Positions 1 to 4,514 of a DNA stretch of 5,944 nucleotides are shown here, piece by piece. The translations under genes and the position numbers were made by a program. The notes under the pieces are model-generated. The model was not told the origin of the DNA. It did not search any database and saw nothing but the letters and a program-made list of their open reading frames with translations. How positions within the stretch are numbered: the first letter of the stretch is position 1; every line of letters starts with the position of its first letter. The stretch lies in NCBI GenBank assembly GCA_900550955.1, contig URUF01000087.1:1-5944 (forward strand). The letters are read 5' to 3'. Origin of the DNA: an uncultured Eubacteriales bacterium (lineage in GTDB: Bacteria > Bacillota > Clostridia > Christensenellales > Aristaeellaceae).

Positions 1-6
1 ACAGCT

Positions 7-26
7 CGGAGGGCTGCGGCCCTCCG
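7..26. repeat. Short GC-rich hairpin in the leading intergenic stretch
   Basis: An 8-bp perfect stem (7-14 with 19-26) closes a 4-base loop (TGCG). It is the first of several hairpins in the gene-free bases 1-178. No T-run follows on either strand, so it is not a standard terminator. It could be the tail of an element or gene that begins outside the window. The role is unknown. Confidence 0.55.
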
Positions 27-54
27 AACCTCCCATAGGTTTATCGACAGTCTG

Positions 55-83
55 ACGCCAGACGGCACGTTGCCGCCTGGCGT
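55..83. terminator. Imperfect 13-bp hairpin, possible terminator of a gene outside the window
   Basis: Arms 55-67 and 71-83 pair at 12 of 13 positions (one A/C mismatch, 62 with 76) around a 3-base loop. Only three T residues follow on the plus strand (83-85), so this is at best a weak intrinsic terminator for a plus-strand gene lying before the window. A smaller perfect hairpin follows at 99-112 (6-bp stem, 2-base loop). No open reading frame with a credible start is seen in bases 1-178. Confidence 0.35.
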
Positions 84-128
84 TTCTATGCGTTAAAGCC
101 CTGCTTGCAGGGGCCCGCTTCTTCGTCA

Positions 129-165
129 GAAAAGATCGCCGCAGGCGAGCTTTTTCGACGGCCTA
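129..165 (-). terminator. Left copy of a 37-bp repeat; bidirectional terminator-like hairpin after the LCP gene
   Basis: This segment is the exact reverse complement of 5844-5880, 37 of 37 bases. Read on the minus strand, downstream of the LCP stop codon, it forms AAAAG-TCGCC paired with GGCGA-CTTTT around a 3-base loop, with one internal mismatch (about 130-154). The stem ends in a T-run on either strand, so it can serve as an intrinsic terminator in both directions. A second small perfect hairpin (166-171 with 175-180, loop GAA on the plus strand) sits between it and the LCP stop and partly overlaps that stop codon. The terminator role is inferred from structure and position. The repeat identity is directly visible. 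Confidence 0.7.
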
Positions 166-178
166 AAGGGCGAAGCCC

Positions 179-1366
179 TTATTCGCCGTAGATGAATTCT
201 TGCAGGGCGGCGAGCGTGGTGGCCATGCGCTTGTCGCTGATGTAGATCAGGCTTGCGCCGTCAAACTCGCGGTAGCCGTACTGCTTTTCCATGGGGATGG
301 AGAACTGGCCCACAACGTCGCCGCCGGCGTTGAGGCTTTGCATGGCTTCGCCGGAAAGCACCGCCATGCCCAGGGAGAGCAGCTCGTCGGCGGTGAGGTT
401 GGTCATGCCGTAGGGCAGCGCGGTTTCAATCAGGGTGAGGAATTTGGTGAGATCCATATCCGCCATAACCTTTTTGAGCAGCGTTTCCAGAAGGATGCGC
501 TGGCGGCCGTTGCGGTTAAAATCGTTTTGGCCGGCAAGGTTGCGGATGCGGCCGTAGGTAACGGCCTCCATGCCGTCCAGGTGCTGCACGCCGTCCGTTT
601 CCGCAAGGCGGTCGCGCTTAACGTTGTCCATGGGCTCCTTCACGTGCAGCTCGTAGTTGATGGCCTTGGCCTCCGCCTTGGTAAGCTCCATGTCCACGCC
701 GCCCAGCGCCTCGATGATATCCGCCAGGCCATGGATGTTTACCACCACATAGCGTTCAATATTCATTTGGAAGTTGCGGTTGACGGTTTTCATGGCAAGC
801 TCCGCGCCCTTGGCAAGGTCGCCGTCCTTGCTGCCAAATTTAAAGGCGGTGTTGATGCGCTTACGGCTTTTGTAGCCGGGCACCACCACGGCGGTATCGC
901 GCGCGATGGAGGTAAGCTTGATGGACCCCGTATCCCGGTTGATAGAGCAGATGATCACGGCGTCCGAGCGGCCCGTTTCCAGCTCGACGGAGCGGTTATC
1001 CACGCCCAGCAGCAGGATGTTGACCACGTTATCGGGCAGATCCTTGTTGGGCTCCAGGTTGCTCAGGTCCACCTCGGCGTCCATGGTGGCGTCCTCCATG
1101 AGGCTGGCCATCTCGCTCATGAGGGCCTCTTCCTCGCTGGTGAGGTCGGCGGCGTTGTGCGCCATGGCGCTTTCGGTACCGGCGTTCTCATCCGCGCCGC
1201 TTTCCTCGGCCCAGGCCTGCCACTGCGCAAGCTCCTCCTCGGTAAGCTCGGCGGGCACAAAGTCCTCCAGGCCGGTATCCTCCGCCAGGGCGCAGGCCAT
1301 AGGCAGCATCAGGCATAAGCACAGCGCCAGCAGCCGTTTGAGCGTATTTTTGAGCATATTGTTCAT
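179..1366 (-). CDS. LytR-CpsA-Psr (LCP) family cell-wall protein, secreted form
   Basis: LCP enzymes transfer undecaprenyl-phosphate-linked glycopolymers, such as teichoic acids or capsule, onto peptidoglycan on the outer face of the membrane. The 395-residue product has the LCP core at about residues 112-300: ILLLGVDNR (117-125), the GRSDA motif with R133 and D135, SIARD with R156, the conserved EALGGVD block (219-225), YGRIRN (271-276) and the DFNRNGRQR segment with R285 and R288. These are the arginines and aspartates that bind the pyrophosphate lipid in this family. The N-terminus looks like a cleavable Sec signal peptide (basic start, hydrophobic 12-26, ALA|ED near 28), followed by about 80 residues of acidic, alanine-rich linker. 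Most LCP proteins instead keep an N-terminal membrane anchor. AGGAGG seven bases before the ATG at 1366 fixes the start. It lies 29 bases after walJ and is probably co-transcribed. The exact polymer substrate cannot be read from sequence. Confidence 0.93.
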   Translation of the reverse strand: MNNMLKNTLKRLLALCLCLMLPMACALAEDTGLEDFVPAELTEEELAQWQAWAEESGADENAGTESAMAHNAADLTSEEEALMSEMASLMEDATMDAEVDLSNLEPNKDLPDNVVNILLLGVDNRSVELETGRSDAVIICSINRDTGSIKLTSIARDTAVVVPGYKSRKRINTAFKFGSKDGDLAKGAELAMKTVNRNFQMNIERYVVVNIHGLADIIEALGGVDMELTKAEAKAINYELHVKEPMDNVKRDRLAETDGVQHLDGMEAVTYGRIRNLAGQNDFNRNGRQRILLETLLKKVMADMDLTKFLTLIETALPYGMTNLTADELLSLGMAVLSGEAMQSLNAGGDVVGQFSIPMEKQYGYREFDGASLIYISDKRMATTLAALQEFIYGE

Positions 1367-1395
1367 GATTCTTCCTCCTGTTATGCAAAAATGGT

Positions 1396-2193
1396 TCAGT
1401 CGATATGATACAGGAAGCTGGCGCGATAGCGCGCCGCCACATGCAGCGTTACGTCGCCCCCCACGCGCGCGCCCGCGCCGGTAAGCGCCGCGTGCGCCAC
1501 GCGATAGGCCAGATCGGGGGTGTTGTTTTCGCCGCTGAGGTGACCAAGCAGCAAATGCCGCGTGCCGCTTTTAGCCAGCCTGACGGCGGCCTCGGCCCCG
1601 CTTGCGTTGCTCAAATGCCCCTTTTTGCCCAGGATGCGGGTTTTCAGCCGCTGCGGGTAATGCGGGTTTTGCTTGAGCAGCTCGGGATCGTGATTGCTTT
1701 CCAAAAGCACCAGATCCGCCCCGGTTACGGCGTTTTCCACCTCGGGGGCAAAATAGCCCAGGTCGGTCGCTATGGCCACGCTGGCCCTTCCTGTGAATAT
1801 GCGGTAGCCCACCGGGTCGTTTGCGTCGTGCGGGATGGAAAACGGCGCGATTTCCAGATCGTTAAGGAAAAAGCTTTCGCCCGCGCGGATTACGATACGG
1901 CGGCTGGGCGAGATATCGCCCAGGGCGTCCTGCATGCCCGCCCAGGTGCCCTCCGTGGCGTAGATGGGCAGCCCCAGCTTGCGCGACAAAACCCCCGCGC
2001 CCTTTACGTGGTCGCTATGCTCATGGGTGATGAGCATGGCGCGGATGGCGCCCGCGTCCAGCCCCGCCGCGTCCAGCGCGTCCAGCACCTGCCTGCCGCT
2101 CATGCCGCAGTCAATGAGCACGGCGCCCCGGTTGGTGCCCAGGTACGCCGCATTGCCGCTGGAACCGCTGAACAGGGTTAAAAAGGTGGTCAA
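1396..2193 (-). CDS. walJ: WalJ/YycJ-type MBL-fold metallohydrolase
   Basis: The product is a cytoplasmic metallo-beta-lactamase-fold hydrolase of the YycJ/WalJ family. Members are linked to the WalRK cell-wall regulon in Bacillus and have been proposed to act as nucleases. Counting from the TTG at 2193 it is 265 residues, close to the Bacillus protein. It opens with LTLFSGSSGN (5-14), typical of this family. It then shows the metal motif H57-x-H59-x-D61-H62, H122 in IPHDANDP, D144 in ATDLGY, LLESNHD (163-169) and H218 in LLGHLSGENN, a complete set of metal ligands. The TTG start is chosen because AAAGGAG lies 9 bases upstream (2203-2209) and the family N-terminus begins exactly there. An in-frame ATG at 2247 lacks a ribosome site and sits at the predicted transcript start. 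The LCP gene follows after 29 bases. No walR or walK is in view, so the Bacillus gene order is not kept here. The symbol rests on family resemblance. Confidence 0.88.
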   Translation of the reverse strand: MTTFLTLFSGSSGNAAYLGTNRGAVLIDCGMSGRQVLDALDAAGLDAGAIRAMLITHEHSDHVKGAGVLSRKLGLPIYATEGTWAGMQDALGDISPSRRIVIRAGESFFLNDLEIAPFSIPHDANDPVGYRIFTGRASVAIATDLGYFAPEVENAVTGADLVLLESNHDPELLKQNPHYPQRLKTRILGKKGHLSNASGAEAAVRLAKSGTRHLLLGHLSGENNTPDLAYRVAHAALTGAGARVGGDVTLHVAARYRASFLYHID

Positions 2194-2219
2194 GGCCGCA
2201 TGCTCCTTTGCTTTGGTAG

Positions 2220-2245
2220 GCGCGCCCTGTTTTTTGGGGGCGCGC
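2220..2245 (-). other. Hairpin in the walJ 5' leader
   Basis: An 8-bp perfect GC stem (2220-2227 with 2238-2245) encloses a 10-base loop. It lies between the predicted walJ transcription start (near 2244) and its ribosome binding site (2203-2209), so it would form at the extreme 5' end of the mRNA. No T-run follows on the minus strand, so it is not an attenuator of the usual kind. A transcript-stabilising role is a guess. Confidence 0.45.
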
Positions 2246-2250
2246 ATGCT

Positions 2251-2279
2251 ATTGTAGCATTTTTCGTTCCCAAGCGGAA
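2251..2279 (-). promoter_or_regulatory. Extended -10 promoter for walJ-LCP
   Basis: On the minus strand TGCTACAAT occupies 2259-2251: an extended -10 (TGn) joined to TACAAT, five of six matches to TATAAT. The position 17 bases upstream (TTCCGC, 2279-2274) is a poor -35, as is common when an extended -10 is present. Transcription would start near 2244, about 50 bases before the TTG start of walJ. The -10 lies inside a small perfect palindrome (ATGCTA-TTG-TAGCAT on the plus strand, 2246-2260), which could also be a protein-binding site. Confidence 0.55.
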
Positions 2280-2339
2280 GGGGGCAGGGGCAGTTTTTCG
2301 TTTTTTGCGGGCTGGGCCCGCCGCGCGCGGGACGGCCTG

Positions 2340-2382
2340 ACGCAAGCAACGGCGGCCCTTGAAAGGCCGCCGTTGCTTGCGT
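2340..2382. repeat. Long perfect hairpin (18-bp stem) between walJ and the small ORF
   Basis: Arms 2340-2357 and 2365-2382 are perfect reverse complements over 18 bases, with a 7-base loop (CTTGAAA). A run of six T residues (2389-2394) begins six bases after the stem on the plus strand, which gives terminator-like character in the plus direction only. The flanking genes are all on the minus strand, where no T-run follows the stem. It may block antisense transcription, act as an unusual terminator or 3' stabiliser for the small ORF transcript, or be part of a dispersed repeat. The surrounding bases 2280-2340 hold only GC-rich sequence with a minor 6-bp hairpin (2307-2321). Confidence 0.7.
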
Positions 2383-2407
2383 ATGCGGTTTTTTCTGCCT
2401 TGCGCTT

Positions 2408-2527
2408 CTAGCGCCGGATGGGCACCCCCAGCAGCATATAGCGCCACACGCTGGAACGTATGCACCAATGGTGCCACTGGCCCGTGCGCCTTTGCTTATA
2501 GTCGGAAAAACGTTTTGCCATCGCCAT
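2408..2527 (-). CDS. Possible small basic protein, 39 residues, unrecognised
   Basis: An ATG at 2527 opens a 39-codon frame ending in TAG at 2408. AAAGGGG ends five bases before this ATG. A second ATG two codons later (2521) is possible but is worse placed. The product is strongly basic and rich in aromatics: it begins MAMAKRFSDYKQRR, has a WHHWC cluster (18-22) and ends GVPIRR. A short hydrophobic patch (WRYMLLGV, 28-35) is too small for a confident membrane span. I do not recognise the family. It lies 78 bases after the sirtuin stop and could be read through from it, because no good terminator or promoter is seen between them. The long hairpin at 2340-2382 lies 25 bases downstream of its stop. 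It may be a real small gene or chance, and conservation in related genomes would decide. Confidence 0.45.
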   Translation of the reverse strand: MAMAKRFSDYKQRRTGQWHHWCIRSSVWRYMLLGVPIRR

Positions 2528-2605
2528 TCCGGCCCCTTTCGTATCTGTTTCTACTGTAATAGACGCGCAAGGGGCTGCTTTGGTTGCGTTGTTTGGAAAA
2601 AAGAT

Positions 2606-3352
2606 TTACGTGTTTTGCAAAAGGATGTCCGCCGCGCCGCTGAGCACCTGGGAGATGTTTTCGTGGACGGTCAGCCGGGCCATGCCGTCGTAGGGGGTTG
2701 CGTCGCGGTTGATCAGGGCGAGGGGAACGCCGGGACGGCGATAGCCGATCAGCCCCGCGGCGGGGTGCACCACCAGCGACGTGCCGCCAACGATAAGCAG
2801 CTCGCAGGTTTCCACGGCGTGAATGGCCCGGGCGAGCACGTCCTCGTCCAGTGGCTCGCCGTAGAGCACCACATCCGGCTTGATAAGCCTGCCGCAGGCG
2901 GGGCACCGGGGCACGGCGGGCTGGGCGAGCACCTCGTCCAGGCCGTAGCGTTTGCCGCATGAAAGGCAGGTGTTGCTATGCACCGTTCCGTGCAGCTCCA
3001 GCACGTTTTGGCTGCCCGCGCGCTGGTGCAGCCCGTCGATGTTTTGGGTGAGCACGCAGCTTAGCCTGCCCGCCTTTTCCAGCCTGCTCAGGGCCAGGTG
3101 CGCCGCGTTGGGCTTTGCGTTGGGGTAGAGCATCACGTTTCGGTAAAAATCCCAAAACGCGCCGGCGTGGCGCGTAAAATAGCCGATGGAGAGCATCTCC
3201 TCATAGCTGCGGCCCTGCGCGCCGCGGTACAGCCCGTGCGCGCTGCGAAAATCGGGGATGCCGCTTTCCGTGCTTACGCCCGCTCCGCCAAAAAACACCG
3301 TGCGCCCGCTTTGGGCCATCATTTCCGCCAGCCGCTTTGCCGCCTCGCCCAT
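2606..3352 (-). CDS. Sir2-family NAD-dependent protein deacylase (sirtuin)
   Basis: Sirtuins remove acyl groups from lysines, consuming NAD and releasing nicotinamide and O-acetyl-ADP-ribose. In bacteria they commonly reverse acetylation of metabolic enzymes such as acetyl-CoA synthetase. The 248-residue product shows every hallmark: GGAGVSTESGIPDFRS (22-37) for NAD binding, TQNIDGLHQRAG (102-113), the catalytic His121 in ELHG, a structural zinc site of four cysteines (C129, C132, C150, C153), GGTSLVVHPA (189-198) and LINRDATP near the end. Overall it resembles the Thermotoga-type (class U) bacterial sirtuins more than Escherichia coli CobB, but that is from memory of the families. The ATG at 3352 is preferred because GGAGG lies 8 bases upstream. 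A TTG eight codons earlier would put this ribosome site inside the gene. It diverges from sigG across 169 bases. I see no clear sigma-A promoter for it. The substrate is not shown by its neighbours. Confidence 0.95.
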   Translation of the reverse strand: MGEAAKRLAEMMAQSGRTVFFGGAGVSTESGIPDFRSAHGLYRGAQGRSYEEMLSIGYFTRHAGAFWDFYRNVMLYPNAKPNAAHLALSRLEKAGRLSCVLTQNIDGLHQRAGSQNVLELHGTVHSNTCLSCGKRYGLDEVLAQPAVPRCPACGRLIKPDVVLYGEPLDEDVLARAIHAVETCELLIVGGTSLVVHPAAGLIGYRRPGVPLALINRDATPYDGMARLTVHENISQVLSGAADILLQNT

Positions 3353-3459
3353 TTTTGCCACCTCCAGCCGTTGCAATATGCCCTACCTTTCGACGCCGGC
3401 GGGCGCGACTCCTGTTTTTTGTCAGTTTTTCAGAGGCTTTGCCCCAAAGGGTCGAGGCG

Positions 3460-3489
3460 GCATAAAACCCCTTCGCGCATCCCATACTC
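3460..3489 (+). promoter_or_regulatory. Sigma-G-type forespore promoter upstream of sigG
   Basis: GCATA at 3460-3464 fits the GYATR -35 of Bacillus sigma-G promoters. After exactly 18 bases, CATACTC at 3483-3489 matches the sigma-G -10 (CATnmTA) at all but the last base. The predicted start near 3495 leaves a short leader of about 27 bases that contains the GGAGGGG ribosome site (3509-3515). The sigma-F -10 form needs GG about three bases upstream of this -10; the bases there are TC, so sigma-G recognition fits better, though the two factors overlap in specificity. The consensus is recalled from Bacillus work. Autoregulation is inference. Confidence 0.6.
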
Positions 3490-3521
3490 CAAGTACAAGC
3501 CTATGTACGGAGGGGTGCAAT

Positions 3522-4301
3522 ATGGCGATGAACAAGGTGGAAATTTGCGGCGTGGATACCTCCACGCTGCCCGTGCTTACAAACGAGCGCATGCGCGAGC
3601 TGTTCCCGCTGGTGCATGGCGGCGACCTAAACGCCCGCGAGGAGTTTATCCGCGGCAATTTGCGCCTGGTGCTAAGCGTGATACAGCGCTTTGGCAACCG
3701 GGGAGAGAATGTGGACGACCTGTTCCAGGTGGGCTGCATAGGCCTGATCAAGGCGCTGGACAACTTTGACGTGACCCAGAACGTGCGCTTTTCCACGTAT
3801 GCGGTGCCCATGATTATTGGCGAGATACGCCGCTACCTGCGCGACAACAACGCCATACGCGTAAGCCGCAGCCTGCGCGACACGGCCTATAAGGCGCTCA
3901 AGGCGCGCGACGCGCTGGCCGAGCGCCTGGGCCGCGAGCCGAATGTGACCGAGCTGGCAAACGAGCTGGGGCTGCCCCGCGAGGACGTGGTATTCGCCCT
4001 GGAGGCCATTCAGGACCCGGTGAGCTTGTTTGAACCCGTATACAACGACGGCGGCGACGCGCTCTACATTATGGACCAGATTACCGATGAAAAACGGCCG
4101 GACAACGGCTGGCTGGATGTGATAGGCGTGCGCGAGGCCATGAGCCGCTTGAGCGAGCGCGAGCGGCACATCCTCACCCTGCGCTTTTTTCAGGGGCGCA
4201 CGCAAATGGAGGTGGCCGGGGAGATTGGCATCTCGCAGGCGCAGGTGAGCCGCCTGGAAAAAAACGCGCTCAACCATATGAAAAAACACGTGGGGCGGTA
4301 A
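3522..4301 (+). CDS. sigG: RNA polymerase sporulation sigma factor SigG
   Basis: Sigma-G directs late transcription in the forespore, including spore coat-independent protection (SASP) and germination genes, after engulfment. The 259-residue protein has the signature N-terminus KVEICGVDTSTLPVL (5-19), nearly identical to Bacillus subtilis SigG. It has region 2 with VDDLFQVGCIGL (64-75) and FSTYAVPMIIGEIRRYLRDN (90-109), VSRSLRD (114-120), the region 3 block IQDPVSLFEPVYNDGGD (163-179), and region 4 with FFQGRTQMEV (222-231) and the helix-turn-helix GISQAQVSRLEK (236-247). Length matches the family. The ATG at 3522 is six bases after GGAGGGG and aligns with the Bacillus start; the ATG two codons later is less well placed. 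Where Bacillus SigG has Asn45, important for the anti-sigma factor CsfB/Gin, this protein has Arg44. In Bacillus and many clostridia sigG follows spoIIGA-sigE, but here the sirtuin gene is upstream instead. A sigma-G-like promoter precedes it and a terminator closes it, so it appears monocistronic. Confidence 0.97.
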   Translation: MAMNKVEICGVDTSTLPVLTNERMRELFPLVHGGDLNAREEFIRGNLRLVLSVIQRFGNRGENVDDLFQVGCIGLIKALDNFDVTQNVRFSTYAVPMIIGEIRRYLRDNNAIRVSRSLRDTAYKALKARDALAERLGREPNVTELANELGLPREDVVFALEAIQDPVSLFEPVYNDGGDALYIMDQITDEKRPDNGWLDVIGVREAMSRLSERERHILTLRFFQGRTQMEVAGEIGISQAQVSRLEKNALNHMKKHVGR

Positions 4302-4338
4302 CGCGGCAAACCTGTGCGGAGGCAAAGCGCGGGGCGAA

Positions 4339-4367
4339 GGGTGCTTGGGGCAGGGCCCCAAGCACCC
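4339..4367 (+). repeat. GC-rich 13-bp hairpin downstream of sigG
   Basis: Perfect 13-bp arms (4339-4351 and 4355-4367) enclose a 3-base loop (AGG). It lies 37 bases after the sigG stop and seven bases ahead of the terminator stem. No T-run follows, so it is not itself a canonical terminator. It could stabilise the sigG mRNA 3' end or be a small dispersed repeat. Confidence 0.65.
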
Positions 4368-4373
4368 GCGCCG

Positions 4374-4401
4374 AAGCCGCCCCCAAGCGGGCGGCTTTTT
4401 T
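4374..4401 (+). terminator. Intrinsic terminator of sigG
   Basis: A 9-bp stem (4374-4382 with 4389-4397) with a 6-base loop runs directly into six T residues (4396-4401). This is a textbook rho-independent terminator on the plus strand, 72 bases after the sigG stop codon. It separates sigG from the downstream MATE gene and its promoter. Confidence 0.88.
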
Positions 4402-4417
4402 GACCGCCTCAAAACAT

Positions 4418-4447
4418 TTGACCTTTTCCCCGCGCATGTGCTATGCT
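4418..4447 (+). promoter_or_regulatory. Sigma-A-type promoter of the MATE gene
   Basis: TTGACC (4418-4423, five of six to TTGACA) and TATGCT (4442-4447, four of six to TATAAT) are 18 bases apart. TG at 4439-4440 gives an extended -10. Transcription would start near 4454, leaving a leader of about 60 bases before the chosen start at 4515. An in-frame ATG at 4443 lies inside the -10 box, so it would not be in this transcript. I see no recognisable riboswitch in the leader. GGAGGG at 4470-4475 is too far from any start to serve as its ribosome site. Confidence 0.65.
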
Positions 4448-4514
4448 AAACCCAACGATTGATACTATTGGAGGGTTTGTTACGGCACGTTTCTTTGGAC
4501 GCAGGGACGCGGAT

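Noticed and set aside
200..1318. Plus-strand open frame of 372 codons opposite the LCP gene
   Set aside because: It is the complementary shadow of a clear LCP coding sequence. The translation is low-complexity (rich in His, Val, Gly, Ala), has no recognisable domain and no ribosome site.
2194..2247. ATG at 2247 as the walJ start
   Set aside because: It lies at the predicted transcription start, lacks a ribosome site, and its 18 extra residues (a basic, Lys/Pro-rich stretch) overlap the leader hairpin.
2585..2606. T-run just after the sirtuin stop on the minus strand as a terminator
   Set aside because: Six Ts are present, but only a weak A/T palindrome precedes them, with no GC-rich stem, so it does not qualify.
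3353..3376. TTG at 3376 as the sirtuin start
   Set aside because: The GGAGG that serves the ATG at 3352 would lie inside this extension, and the extra eight residues add nothing seen in the family.
3258..3521. N-terminal extension of sigG from upstream in-frame sequence
   Set aside because: The frame is open back to 3258, but that region overlaps the start of the sirtuin gene and the promoter. The conserved SigG N-terminus begins at 3522 behind a strong ribosome site.
4454..4514. Riboswitch in the MATE leader
   Set aside because: Some MATE genes are riboswitch-controlled, but this leader is only about 60 bases and I see no known motif or convincing stem structure.
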